In this document: piece by piece, positions 15,683 to 23,796 of the stretch
How positions within the stretch are numbered: position 1 is the stretch's first letter
Layout of the letters: each line of letters begins with the position of its first letter
Assembly: GCF_024341905.1 (NCBI RefSeq)
Contig: NZ_BQXY01000001.1
Coordinates: 963,013-1,027,012 of the forward strand
From: Clostridium folliculivorans
GTDB taxonomy: Bacteria > Bacillota > Clostridia > Clostridiales > Clostridiaceae
Direction of reading: 5' to 3'
Length of the DNA stretch: 64,000 nt
The notes under the pieces: generated by a model
Told to the model about the DNA's origin: nothing
Database searches by the model: none
What the model saw: only the letters and a program-made list of their open reading frames with translations
Translations under genes and position numbers: made by a program

Positions 15683-16288
15683 TTACTTATTTTTCTCGCG
15701 CTTACATACCACTATATATGTGTTTTTATAAAATGGAACCCATGTTCTCCAAATCGTTTGAAAATCATTTATTGATATTTTGCGGTTATAGTTTCTTTTG
15801 TTACAATTAATTGTGAACTTCAAAGAATCTGCTAAATATATATATTCTTCATCATAGCCTACAACAGGAACGTAATGTAAATACCTTTTATCCGGAAACA
15901 CCTTTACAAGAGTAATTATTGGTGTCCCATTACTTATTTGCTTTTTCAATGTATTTATATTTCCTTTGAAAAATGACGCATTATAGTTATTTCTTTTAAA
16001 ATATTTAATTATTCCTTTAGGGCTTATAGTCCCATCAAGTAATTTTTTAGGATAATTTTTATAAAGTTCATTTCCATCTGCTTCTATTCCAAAATGTCTT
16101 AAAACAAATGCACTAGAAAATGCTGCACATTCATTATTATTCTGAATACATATCCTGTTTAATGATTCAATAAAAAACGATTTTGGAATCTTACTTATAT
16201 CAATTAAATCTTCTTGCGGAAATAAATAATAATATGAAATTATCACAATCAAAATAATAACTATATCAAATAAAAAAAATCGCAACAT
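15683..16288 (-). CDS. Membrane-anchored C39-like cysteine peptidase (201 aa)
   Basis: Residues 4-23 form a signal-anchor (FFLFDIVIILIVIISYYYLF). The papain-like C39_2 fold follows. The catalytic cysteine lies in NNECAAFSSAFVLRHFG, a central GTPIITLVKVF strand follows, and the catalytic histidine is in YLHYVPVVGYDEEYIYLAD. The product should face the outside of the cell, or the lumen of the anchor. C39-like peptidases often process double-glycine leader peptides, but this one has no ABC transporter domain and no obvious substrate nearby. It is bracketed by repeated intergenic modules (L at its 3' side, R at its 5' side). Confidence 0.78.
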   Translation of the reverse strand: MLRFFLFDIVIILIVIISYYYLFPQEDLIDISKIPKSFFIESLNRICIQNNNECAAFSSAFVLRHFGIEADGNELYKNYPKKLLDGTISPKGIIKYFKRNNYNASFFKGNINTLKKQISNGTPIITLVKVFPDKRYLHYVPVVGYDEEYIYLADSLKFTINCNKRNYNRKISINDFQTIWRTWVPFYKNTYIVVCKREKNK

Positions 16289-16422
16289 ATGCTGTATCTC
16301 CTCTCATAAAAAGTATACTCAACTTTTAATTAGTATAAAGAAGAAAACTATTTCCATTATTGATACCTCCGTTTGATACTACAAAATATATTCTATGGTT
16401 ATTCATTAGTTACACAATATAT

Positions 16423-16585
16423 TACTAGCTTGACTTAATTACTTGTAATCACACTATATTTATCTAAATTATTCCATGACTATAAAGCTACTTGAAGGTT
16501 TTAATATTATTCTCTACACTGGGTTATTCAGTTATCAAAGAGCATTGTTAGCATAGTAAATTTCGCAAATTACGTACTAATTATC
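16423..16585. repeat. Intergenic module R, copy 1
   Basis: Strings such as TTGACTTAATTACTTGTAAT, AAATTATTCCATGA and ATTCTCTAC recur in the same order at 59371-59550. The C39-like gene start is to its left on minus. On the minus strand the relatives contain GTTCTTTGAAAA, a string familiar from Firmicutes pre-rRNA leaders. No gene is seen here. Confidence 0.6.
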
Positions 16586-16593
16586 AACATATC

Positions 16594-17013
16594 TTAATTA
16601 AAATATGTTCCGTTCCATGATTTTAAATCTAGTGTCTCATCTTCATTAAGCAACGGCAAATCTTTATCTCTTATAATAGAGCTTCTAACCCATGAATCAT
16701 TCTTCTTTATAATTACAATAGCTATTTTTTCTTCCAATATCTCTCTTATATGATCAATTGCTATTTTAAAATCCTCTTCATCTGTTTCTGAATAACCAAA
16801 GTGCGTATGATACCAATCAAATCCAACTGTTATTTCTTCATCACAGGTTGATATCCACAAAACGTTGTCCTTATTTGAAGGGGAGGGTATTTCTATTATT
16901 AAGTAAGCCTCATTAAGTCCAGAATATTCTCTAATCTGTTGGTATTGTTCAAATTCAGGGAATGCTGAATATAGCATTTTAGAGAAAATCATTGAATATT
17001 CATCTAGTTGCAT
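16594..17013 (-). CDS. Acidic cytoplasmic protein, possible immunity-type protein (139 aa)
   Basis: The protein lacks signal or membrane segments and is acidic. The segment LWISTCDEEITVGFDWYHTH is typical of a group of small Firmicutes proteins often found as immunity proteins near toxins, but I cannot name the family with certainty. It is encoded upstream of, and on the same strand as, the C39-like peptidase, 305 bp apart with module R between. No toxin gene is adjacent. Confidence 0.55.
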   Translation of the reverse strand: MQLDEYSMIFSKMLYSAFPEFEQYQQIREYSGLNEAYLIIEIPSPSNKDNVLWISTCDEEITVGFDWYHTHFGYSETDEEDFKIAIDHIREILEEKIAIVIIKKNDSWVRSSIIRDKDLPLLNEDETLDLKSWNGTYFN

Positions 17014-17119
17014 TTTTTATCTCATAAAATTAAATTATTATAGATAAATATGATAGTGCATAATATAAGCAAGCTAATGAAAGAGCAAGTAAAAATACCA
17101 TGTAAATTATCTGTTTTTT

Positions 17120-17275
17120 AAATCTGTAGTGGATGGCTACGGAGGTTTTGAATTTTTTATCTCCCTAGGACTATTGGTGAAACATTTCACTATAGTTAGG
17201 GGGTGGTATTGGATATGTTTGATACTTTTTAAAGTGTATATCAGTTATTTATGTAACTAAATTAATTCTTAAAAA
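17120..17275 (+). pseudogene. Small-peptide element, copy 1 (frame broken)
   Basis: It is nearly identical to 19591-19775, including the hairpin that encloses the ribosome binding site AGGGGGTGG. Relative to copy 2 it lacks ~30 bp of the leader. One base less in a run turns the frame into MFDTF followed by TAA. Confidence 0.65.
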
Positions 17276-17346
17276 TAATCTTTTTATACATCATTTAAAA
17301 ATTAGGATTAAATTTCTTGGTCTTGATATAGAAGTTAAAAGTAAAG

Positions 17347-17383
17347 AAAAAAGTGCCCCATCCTCACAAGATTAGCACTTTTT
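17347..17383. terminator. Hairpin terminator
   Basis: AAAAAGTGC and GCACTTTTT pair across an 18-bp loop and are followed by CTTAATT. It lies in the 680-bp gap between the acidic protein gene and the aldo/keto reductase. A second perfect hairpin (AGCTTAGTG/CACTAAGCT) is at 17446-17469. Confidence 0.7.
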
Positions 17384-17445
17384 CTTAATTAATTTCAATT
17401 AATTTAATCCAATAGCCCTAAAACAAAATAAATGTTCTAAGACTT

Positions 17446-17475
17446 AGCTTAGTGTTGACGCACTAAGCTTTTCTT
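17446..17475 (+). terminator. Second hairpin terminator
   Basis: AGCTTAGTG and CACTAAGCT pair around TTGACG and are followed by TTTCTTATTT. Confidence 0.7.
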
Positions 17476-17611
17476 ATTTATATTATATCAAATTTTCATG
17501 AAAAATAAACCTCTATATTTTTTTATTTTAAAATTTCGATAAGACTCATTTACTCTTTGTGTAATATCATGCTGGTATTCTACGTAAGCCACTTGGTAGA
17601 ATGAGAAAGCA

Positions 17612-17677
17612 ACAGCAACCTGATAGGGAACTGCATTATGTTAAGGAGAGTAATGGGTTCAGCTCAGGTTGTTTTTT
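17612..17677. terminator. Terminator-like hairpin, AACCTGA type, copy 2
   Basis: GCAACCTGA and TCAGGTTGT pair, with inner GAAC/GTTC pairing, then T6. It has the same design as 15462-15528. It lies 3' of the aldo/keto reductase gene, which is on minus. Confidence 0.65.
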
Positions 17678-17691
17678 AAATATGCTTTTTC

Positions 17692-18675
17692 TTAGCGAAC
17701 CATTATTCCATTCTTGAATGATAATCCATTAGGCTCAGCACCACCGGCTATGGCATTTTCAGGTATAGCAGCTTCAATTCGATCTACCTCGGTTTTACTA
17801 AGAGTAATCCCCATAGCTTTTATTCCATCCTGAATTTGGGACACCTTTTTAGCACCAACTAGTGGCACAATGTCCTCACCTTTTGCTAAGACCCAAGCAA
17901 CAGCCAGCTGGGACAAAGTAATTTGCTTTTCTTTGGCTATGTCATTTAAGGCTTCAACTAGAAAAAGATTTTTTTCTAAGTTTTCTTTGGAGAACAGAGG
18001 AAGTCTCGCATTTGGACCCTCTACTTTACGGTCTTTTGACCAATTGCCGCCAAGTAAGCCATAGGCTAATGAACCAAAAGCTACAACGCCAATTCCAAGT
18101 TCTCTAGCTGTAGGCAAAATTTCTTTTTCTATGCTACGATTGAAAAGAGAATATTCCGATTCTACAAAGCTAATTGGATGAACTGAATGAGCCCTTCTTA
18201 AAGTATCGGCATCGACTTCTGTAAGTCCTATATGCCTTACATATCCTGCCTTTACTAATTCTGAAATGGCTCCTATTGTCTCTTCAACAGGTATTGCCTG
18301 GTCAATTCTTCCTGGCTGATAAAGATCTATATAATCCACCTTTAACCTTTTAAGTGAATAGGTAATATAGTTCTTTATGGTTAGAGGTCTTACATCTAAA
18401 CCATAATAATTTCCTTTAGGATCACTTAACCCGCCAAACTTTACAGATATAAAAGCCTTGTCTCGCTTGTATCCGCTAAGTGCTTCTCCAATCAGCATTT
18501 CGTTATAACCGCTACTATAGAAATCTCCAGTGTTAATAAGCTGTATTCCAGAATCTAGGGCAGCATGAATAGTAGCTATGCTTTCAGCTTTATCTGGATA
18601 CCCTGTAGTATTTGTCATACGCATACATCCAAGCCCAAGTCTTGCTATGTCGATGCCGTTTCTTGTGTAATTCAT
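17692..18675 (-). CDS. Aldo/keto reductase (327 aa)
   Basis: The start at 18675 (MNYTRNGIDIARLGLGCMRM) follows ATGGAGGGTTTTATT, and the longer frame from 18690 would contain that ribosome binding site. Family features include the GD-Y catalytic region (LINTGDFYSSGYNEMLIGEA), the lysine in AFISVKFGG, and the cofactor-binding end VPLVGAKKVSQI. Such enzymes reduce aldehydes or ketones with NAD(P)H in the cytoplasm. The divergent TetR gene and two operators between them show that it is probably repressed by that regulator. Confidence 0.92.
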   Translation of the reverse strand: MNYTRNGIDIARLGLGCMRMTNTTGYPDKAESIATIHAALDSGIQLINTGDFYSSGYNEMLIGEALSGYKRDKAFISVKFGGLSDPKGNYYGLDVRPLTIKNYITYSLKRLKVDYIDLYQPGRIDQAIPVEETIGAISELVKAGYVRHIGLTEVDADTLRRAHSVHPISFVESEYSLFNRSIEKEILPTARELGIGVVAFGSLAYGLLGGNWSKDRKVEGPNARLPLFSKENLEKNLFLVEALNDIAKEKQITLSQLAVAWVLAKGEDIVPLVGAKKVSQIQDGIKAMGITLSKTEVDRIEAAIPENAIAGGAEPNGLSFKNGIMVR

Positions 18676-18735
18676 AATAAAACCCTCCATTTTGTTTTAA
18701 TTTTTTAGCCTTTATAAAAAGCACTGTATCAAGAA

Positions 18736-18783
18736 TTAGTACATATGTACTAATATATTGACATATTAGCACGACTGTACTAA
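18736..18783. promoter_or_regulatory. Twin 18-bp operators between aldo/keto reductase and TetR genes
   Basis: TTAGTACATATGTACTAA (18736-18753) is a perfect palindrome. TTAGCACGACTGTACTAA (18766-18783) is a near copy 30 bp further on and is enclosed by TTGACAT/ATGTCAA. These are the expected binding sites of the TetR-type regulator encoded at 18828. Confidence 0.8.
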
Positions 18784-18827
18784 CATGTCAATAAAAGAAC
18801 AGTAGTTAAAATTGAGAGGTACATACC

Positions 18828-19415
18828 ATGAATGAAGACAAAAAAAATGAAATTCTGGAAATTAGCAGACAATTATTTAATGAGCAGGGGTATAATAATG
18901 TTTCTATGAGAAATATTGCAGATGCCCTTAATATAAGCGTTGGAAATCTTACATATCATTATAAAAAAAAGGAAGACTTGGTTGAGGCAGTGATACTTGA
19001 ACAAAACAAAAGTTTTAGTATACAAAAGACACCAACCACATTGATTGAATTAAATGAATTTTTTATTCAGGGGATACAGCATCAAAAAGATAACTCATAC
19101 TATTATCGTCACTATGATCAGTTAGCAAAATTAAGCCCAAAAGTTTATCAAATACAAGTGTCAAATATAAATAAACGGCGTGAGGCTCTACAGAATTGTA
19201 TTACTACTTTGCAAAAAAACGGATATATTGTAGAGGAAGAAATTCCAGGACAAATGAATGGAATAATTGAAGTGTTAAATTTGATTAAAATATACTGGAA
19301 TCCTTCCAGTGATTTGTTCGGTGGAGTAGATATCATGACTTGCTTTTGGAGCATAATCTATCCCATACTCACAGAAAAAGGTAAAATAGTATATCGTGAA
19401 GAATTACAGGAGTAG
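18828..19415 (+). CDS. TetR/AcrR-family transcriptional regulator (195 aa)
   Basis: The N-terminal helix-turn-helix is clear (FNEQGYNNVSMRNIADALN, then ISVGNLTYHYKKKEDLVEAV). The C-terminal ~140 residues form the helical ligand-binding domain. The start follows GAGAGG. It is divergent from the aldo/keto reductase gene with paired palindromic operators between, indicating autoregulation and control of the reductase. The inducer is unknown. Confidence 0.92.
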   Translation: MNEDKKNEILEISRQLFNEQGYNNVSMRNIADALNISVGNLTYHYKKKEDLVEAVILEQNKSFSIQKTPTTLIELNEFFIQGIQHQKDNSYYYRHYDQLAKLSPKVYQIQVSNINKRREALQNCITTLQKNGYIVEEEIPGQMNGIIEVLNLIKIYWNPSSDLFGGVDIMTCFWSIIYPILTEKGKIVYREELQE

Positions 19416-19474
19416 ATAACTAAAACTTATAGTACCTAAAAGGGTTGTTTTTTTAATATAGGTATATGTTTTTC

Positions 19475-19530
19475 TTGGATTGTTACATAAAAAGACCGCA
19501 GGATTCAGTTGAATAATGCGGTCTTTCCAT
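19475..19530. repeat. Intergenic module L, short copy (terminator hairpin)
   Basis: AAAAAGACCGC and GCGGTCTTT pair around a loop with GATTCAGTTGAATAAT. The flanking TTTTTCTTG and TTACATAAAAA resemble 15535 and 58495. The stem bases differ from those copies in a compensated way. It ends the TetR transcript. Confidence 0.65.
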
Positions 19531-19590
19531 TTTATTCTTGTGTATATATTCTACATAATTATGGTATGTATAATTCAAAAGTGATATTTT

Positions 19591-19714
19591 GAAATCTGTA
19601 GTGGATGGCTACGGAGGTTTTGAACGTTTGCCTCTTGGCATTCCTCATACTGTATTATGTCTCCCTAGGACTATTGGTGAACTATTTCACTATAGTTAGG
19701 GGGTGGTATTGGAT
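19591..19714 (+). promoter_or_regulatory. Structured leader of the small-peptide element, copy 2
   Basis: Hairpins include GAGG/CCTC around GTTTTGAACGTTTG and a long stem CCCTAGGACTATTGGTGAA with TTCACTATAGTTAGGGGG. The ribosome binding site AGGGGGTGG lies in the 3' arm of the second stem, so translation of the following peptide should be blocked when the stem forms. Confidence 0.6.
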
Positions 19715-19798
19715 ATGTTTGATACTTTTATAAAGTGTATATCAGTTATTTATGTAATTAAATTAATTCTAAATAAAGAAGTAGAGTGGGATCAATAA
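19715..19798 (+). CDS. Tiny hydrophobic peptide (27 aa), type I toxin-like
   Basis: The ATG (or a TTG two codons earlier) follows AGGGGGTGG. The product is MFDTFIKCISVIYVIKLIL plus the charged tail NKEVEWDQ, one short membrane helix with a polar end. Size, hydrophobicity and a leader hairpin that hides the ribosome binding site resemble type I toxins such as the TxpA/BsrG class. No antisense RNA promoter was confirmed. The second copy at 17120 is inactivated, as expected for a toxin-like gene. Confidence 0.5.
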   Translation: MFDTFIKCISVIYVIKLILNKEVEWDQ

Positions 19799-19841
19799 TA
19801 CATGAATGTATTAACTGTTACAATCATTAACTGGACAATGA

Positions 19842-19871
19842 TTGACACTTCCTTGGAAATATGGATATAAT
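19842..19871 (+). promoter_or_regulatory. Sigma-A promoter upstream of the 20.1-kb lipoprotein
   Basis: TTGACA (19842-19847) and TATAAT (19866-19871) are 18 bp apart. No other plus-strand gene lies before 20109, so this probably drives the lipoprotein with a ~230-base leader that includes the family A palindrome. Confidence 0.6.
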
Positions 19872-19975
19872 AGCAATGTTTGCATAACTTGTCCATATTG
19901 CTGATGTAAAAATATTAAATGTGGCTTTGGCTAAGATGATGATAATGGTATTGTGACTTATGGATTAAGTTATAT

Positions 19976-20075
19976 AGATGTACCACTTCATATTGAAATT
20001 TATTATTTTTAAATTCTCTCACCAGAACCCGTGAGAGTTTTAAAAATAGACTTCGGATTGAAGTGGTACATCTTT
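19976..20075. repeat. Palindromic repeat family A, copy 2
   Basis: The ends are GATGTACCACTTCATATTG and GGATTGAAGTGGTACATC. The centre CTCTCACCAGAACCCGTGAG is shared with 55006-55106. It is the reverse complement of the orientation seen at 4254, 35901 and 57389. Confidence 0.85.
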
Positions 20076-20108
20076 AAGACTATACAAAAAAACAGGAGGA
20101 TGATGTAA

Positions 20109-20564
20109 ATGAAAATGAAGAAACTGGGGATAATTAGTCTTTGCGTGGCTCTGCTATTAACAGTATTTACTGGGTGTAGCTCAAGCTCCAAATCTACAAG
20201 CACTAGCACTGCTAGTACTACCACTAAAAAGGCAATACCTGATTTGAAGGGTGATTGGAAACAAGAAAATAGCAAGTCTGATGACAGCTATCAAACTGCA
20301 ATAATAAGCGGTGATACTATTGAAATTTACTGGGTAAGTGATAAAGGCGACACAAAATCACTTTATTGGGCTGGTTCTTTTGAAACTCCAACAACTGCTG
20401 ACGAACCTTATTCATGGACTTCGAAAAATGATCATAATAAAACTAAGAGTTCTTTGCTAGCTTCCAATGATGATACTAAAAAAATTACATACCAAAACGG
20501 CGAATTAAGCTATGAGGCTTCCGCTATGGGCACAACTACAAAGGTTAAACTGAAGAAGCAATAA
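20109..20564 (+). CDS. Lipoprotein of unknown function (151 aa)
   Basis: The signal peptide KKLGIISLCVALLLTVF ends at lipobox TGC. A Ser/Thr-rich linker (SSSSKSTSTSTASTTTKK) follows. The mature domain (DLKGDWKQENSKSDDSYQ, TIEIYWVSDKGDTKSLYWAG, EASAMGTTTKVKLKK) is beta-rich and resembles small single-domain clostridial lipoproteins. No function is known. The start follows AGGAGGATG. A hairpin terminator (GGTGAGGGT/ACCTCACC) follows at 20580-20610. Confidence 0.85.
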   Translation: MKMKKLGIISLCVALLLTVFTGCSSSSKSTSTSTASTTTKKAIPDLKGDWKQENSKSDDSYQTAIISGDTIEIYWVSDKGDTKSLYWAGSFETPTTADEPYSWTSKNDHNKTKSSLLASNDDTKKITYQNGELSYEASAMGTTTKVKLKKQ

Positions 20565-20579
20565 TAAAATGATGATAAA

Positions 20580-20610
20580 AGGTGAGGGTACTTTCGTATA
20601 TAACCTCACC
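20580..20610 (+). terminator. Hairpin after the lipoprotein gene
   Basis: GGTGAGGGT and ACCTCACC pair across a 14-bp loop. The T run is poor. A second, stronger hairpin (AAACACCT/AGGTGTTT, then TGTTTTTT) lies at 20689-20730. Confidence 0.6.
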
Positions 20611-20688
20611 AAATAGGCATAATGATACAGTTAAAATCCAACTTATTCAAATTAAATTGCGCATTTTATGAGAATATTAGAATTATGA

Positions 20689-20730
20689 AAACACCTGCTA
20701 TTTTAAAATAGAAGGTGTTTTGTTTTTTAC
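20689..20730 (+). terminator. Rho-independent terminator
   Basis: AAACACCTGCTATTTT and AAAATAGAAGGTGTTT form a long stem followed by TGTTTTTT. Confidence 0.8.
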
Positions 20731-20767
20731 CATAAGTTTCATATTTGATGGATTATGTATCTTTGAA

Positions 20768-21060
20768 TTTTGATATTTAGATATATCGCTTTAATGGCTT
20801 TTTTAAGGCCATTTAGCTTATTTATAGAAGCTATAAGTATATATTTAACGTCTCTATTTTTCAATTCATTAAGTACAAGAAGCCAGTATTTAGACGACTC
20901 AGCTAAACCTATCCAAATCCCTAAAATATCTTTTTTTCTGCCAAGTTAACACCTATGGTAGCGTAGGTTGCTTTCAACACTACTGCATTGTCTTTTCTTA
21001 GCTTTAAAATGAATTTCATCCATAAATATTCTTGGATAATCAGCTTCTAAAGTTCTACTT
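20768..21060 (-). pseudogene. Remnant of an IS256-type (mutator) transposase
   Basis: Reading minus in three frames gives pieces of one protein: YPRIFMDEIHFKAKK, then NAVVLKATYATIGVNLAEKK, then ILGIWIGLAESSKYWLLVLN followed by ELKNRDVKYILIA. This matches the central catalytic region of IS256-family transposases (first Asp in MDEIH-like, then GIWIGESESSKFW-like). Frameshifts and missing ends show it is dead. It marks the left edge of the defence-like block. Confidence 0.75.
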
Positions 21061-21082
21061 TACTAGTCTCTAATCATAAGTG

Positions 21083-21115
21083 TGCCCTGCTAGATCTTAA
21101 TCTGGCAGGGCATTT
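21083..21115. terminator. Hairpin upstream of the nuclease-SMC operon
   Basis: TGCCCTGC and GCAGGGCA pair across a 14-bp loop, then TTTCT. It insulates the operon that starts at 21338. Confidence 0.6.
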
Positions 21116-21337
21116 CTGTACTGTTGGTTGAGTAGAAGAATTGTCGATTGTAGCACAAGTTTTTATATTAAAATCCTATGGAGGATTAAGAATTATAACG
21201 TCGAATATTATAAGTAAACTATGTGAAAAGTTGGATATGAAGATAACATTTGGATTTAAAGTGAATAAACTTTAGTGTTGATATATGAATAAACTTGAAA
21301 GTTATTAATTGTATTATGGAGGAAGGAGTGAGAGTTT

Positions 21338-22345
21338 GTGTCAAAAAGTAGGCGAGCAAATGCTGTGATATTTGGTTTTGATTTTCAGGTAAATGCAGCA
21401 ATCGCACTAATGCTTGAAAATATTGAGGACTTAAAATCATTGCGGCTAGAGGGCAATTATGAAGATATAGAACTGGAATTAGAAAATGGACAATATATAT
21501 TAGCACAGGCAAAATCAGTGGAAAAAAGCAGTTCAGATTTTAGAAACGTTCGAAAAAATCTTGAAAAATCACTTGTTTCTTTATCGGAAGGTAGCCAAAA
21601 GGTTAACGCAAAACAGCTGATATTAATTACTAATTCTCCTAATCCTTTAAATGAAGATGTTTCTAAGAGTATATTTTTAGGAACTGCACACCGTGACTTT
21701 TCGTCATTACCTACGTCTTCACAAAAATTAATAGAGGGTTACATGAATGGAATCAGTCAACCACTGGATTTAGATAAATTCATGATTCAAGTGTTGCCAT
21801 TCGAAACTGATAATGATATAGAGCGGTATAAAATGGTTAAGCAAGCAGTGGATGATTTCATTGGCGATTTAAATTTAAATATTCATGGATTTGGAAAGAA
21901 ACTTCTAAATATTTGGCACGAAGAAGTTTTCAAAAATGGTACAAAGAGGAATTCGTCTATTAAATTGAAGAAAGAAGATGTAGTTTGGCCGATAATAATT
22001 ATTGCTACTGATGTTGAACGTTGCGACGACTCTTTTAGAGAGATATTTGATTGTAGTGCTTATGATGAAATTGTCCACCAGTATAAGGATACAATAGAAT
22101 CTTGTTGCCAACGCTGTGAATTTTTTATTAAAGTTCTCTGTGACTATAACGAATACCAAACCACTAAGAAACCTGCTGAGAAGTGTATGGACTTTGCTAT
22201 AAATAAATGGCCTGACTATCTTCCTGAATTTGAACTTGATACTATTGATGAAGAAACTAAGAAGGGATTAATTCAAATTATTCTTTACAATATTGTACGT
22301 AATCGAATTACAATTGATAAAATCAAAAATGGGGTGAAACTGTGA
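21338..22345 (+). CDS. Cap4-like PD-(D/E)XK nuclease-domain protein of a defence operon (335 aa)
   Basis: The GTG start follows GGAGGAAGGAG. The N-terminal ~110 residues fit the Cap4/LmuA-type dsDNA endonuclease domain. GFDFQVNAAIALML is the lead helix, then the catalytic pattern IELELENGQYILAQAKSV (acidic residue, then QxK) appears near residues 48-65. The rest is helical with a Cys-rich patch (SCCQRCEFFIKVLCDY). It overlaps the SMC-like gene by 4 bp. Nuclease plus SMC-like ATPase is the core design of Lamassu/Ddm and some ABC-three-component systems. I infer a phage or plasmid defence effector, kept inactive until its partners sense DNA. Confidence 0.7.
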   Translation: MSKSRRANAVIFGFDFQVNAAIALMLENIEDLKSLRLEGNYEDIELELENGQYILAQAKSVEKSSSDFRNVRKNLEKSLVSLSEGSQKVNAKQLILITNSPNPLNEDVSKSIFLGTAHRDFSSLPTSSQKLIEGYMNGISQPLDLDKFMIQVLPFETDNDIERYKMVKQAVDDFIGDLNLNIHGFGKKLLNIWHEEVFKNGTKRNSSIKLKKEDVVWPIIIIATDVERCDDSFREIFDCSAYDEIVHQYKDTIESCCQRCEFFIKVLCDYNEYQTTKKPAEKCMDFAINKWPDYLPEFELDTIDEETKKGLIQIILYNIVRNRITIDKIKNGVKL

Positions 22346-23796
22346 TTTTTAAATCTATTCGACTCAAAGAGGGATTTATTGAACGTAAAATTTTATTTGC
22401 GGAGGGGGTAAACTTAATTCACAGTATAAAAAACAGTCGTGGAAAAACTACCCTTATGCGCTTTATGTTGTATGCTCTTGGATATAACATTCCGAATACC
22501 AAGAAAATTAAGTTTAATAACTGTGAAGTAGAGTTAGTAATTGACTGTGAAACAAAGGGAGAAATATCTTTGATACGCTGCAGTGATATTGCTGTCGAAG
22601 TAATTATTGAATCTGAAAAGCAAACCTTTGTGCTCCCGGAACAGCAAAATGAACTGCATAAAATTATTTTCGGAACAGAGGATGTTGATATTCTAAGAAA
22701 TTTGCTTGGAGTTTTTTATGTTGATCAAGAAAAAGGTTGGACGATGCTTAATCGTGGGGTTGTAATTGGAAGTATTCATTTTAATATTGAAGAATTAATT
22801 CGTGGGCTTTCAGGGAGAGATTGTTCAGAATTAATTAAAAAGGAAGCACGTCTATCAAGAGAATTGACAAAATACCGACAGATGTTTAGCATTGCACAGT
22901 ATAAGGAAACGTTAGAGGACGGGGAACTTGTCACGGATAGTTATGAAGAAGAATCGGATATAACCATTAATCAGATTATTTTGCAACAAAAAAGGTTGAA
23001 AGCTGAACTGCGTAGAATTGATAGTACCTTGTCTAATAATAAGCACTTTAAACAGTTTGTTGCTGATATGAAGTTGCTTGTTCAGTCACCTGACGGAGTG
23101 ACATTTCCAGTAACGGAAAATAATATTGTTGGACTAAATGATGCAATTGATTTGTTGATTGCAAAGAGAAAAATAGTTTCAGTGGAGCTTGCTACTATCA
23201 ATAGTCAACTTGAGCATATTGAAAAAGAAAAGGATAGTGAATATGAGCAGTTGGCATTTTATAAATCTGCTAGTCTGTTGGAAGTCTTTGATAAAAGAAT
23301 TGCAAAAATGCCAATGAATCCTATTGCAATTAAGCAGGAAATGAATCGATTAGAGAAGGAACTTAAATCTATTAGAAGTGATATCAGTAAGATGACCAAA
23401 GTTAACAATAGTGTTGTTTCATCTATTTCTAAAGATATAGTTAAATATGCGACAGAACTTGGTTTAGGTGATAAGGATTCTATACCTGTAAATTACCTTT
23501 TTACATCTAATCTTAAAGAACTTTCAGGTGCAGTTCTACACAAAACTGCTTTTGTGTTCAGACTTGCATACATAATTGCAATTGAAGATGTTCTTAAAAT
23601 CAAATTACCGATTATCCTTGATTCACCGAGCGGAAAAGAAGTAGATAAAGCAAATGTTAAACTAATGATGGAAATTTTAAAAAGAGATTTAGTTGATCAC
23701 CAGATTATTATTGCTTCAATCTTTAATTATGATTTTGAACAAGTAAATACTATAGAAATTAAAGAACATTTGATTGAGGAGTGCGAGAATGAGTAA
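22342..23796 (+). CDS. SMC/Rad50-like ABC ATPase of a defence operon (484 aa)
   Basis: A GTG start overlaps the nuclease stop codon (GTGA). Residues ~28-38 hold a P-loop-like SIKNSRGKTTLMRF. The middle ~200 residues are coiled-coil rich. The C-terminus carries a Walker B-like strand KLPIILDSPSGKEVDKANV in which Ser stands where the catalytic Glu is usual, then LVDHQIIIASIFNYD as the switch strand. The protein is short for an SMC. Such ATPases in defence operons sense DNA ends or foreign DNA and gate the nuclease. The unusual Walker B recurs in some three-component ABC systems, by my recollection. It overlaps the next gene by 8 bp. Confidence 0.72.
   Translation: MIFKSIRLKEGFIERKILFAEGVNLIHSIKNSRGKTTLMRFMLYALGYNIPNTKKIKFNNCEVELVIDCETKGEISLIRCSDIAVEVIIESEKQTFVLPEQQNELHKIIFGTEDVDILRNLLGVFYVDQEKGWTMLNRGVVIGSIHFNIEELIRGLSGRDCSELIKKEARLSRELTKYRQMFSIAQYKETLEDGELVTDSYEEESDITINQIILQQKRLKAELRRIDSTLSNNKHFKQFVADMKLLVQSPDGVTFPVTENNIVGLNDAIDLLIAKRKIVSVELATINSQLEHIEKEKDSEYEQLAFYKSASLLEVFDKRIAKMPMNPIAIKQEMNRLEKELKSIRSDISKMTKVNNSVVSSISKDIVKYATELGLGDKDSIPVNYLFTSNLKELSGAVLHKTAFVFRLAYIIAIEDVLKIKLPIILDSPSGKEVDKANVKLMMEILKRDLVDHQIIIASIFNYDFEQVNTIEIKEHLIEECENE

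Noticed and set aside
19591..19714. Leader of the small-peptide element as a known metabolite riboswitch
   Set aside because: No conserved core of any class I know is present. The fold explains sequestration of the ribosome binding site by itself.
20009..20275. 88-codon minus-strand frame opposite the lipoprotein
   Set aside because: It is the shadow of the lipoprotein signal peptide and Ser/Thr linker, and it runs into the family A palindrome.
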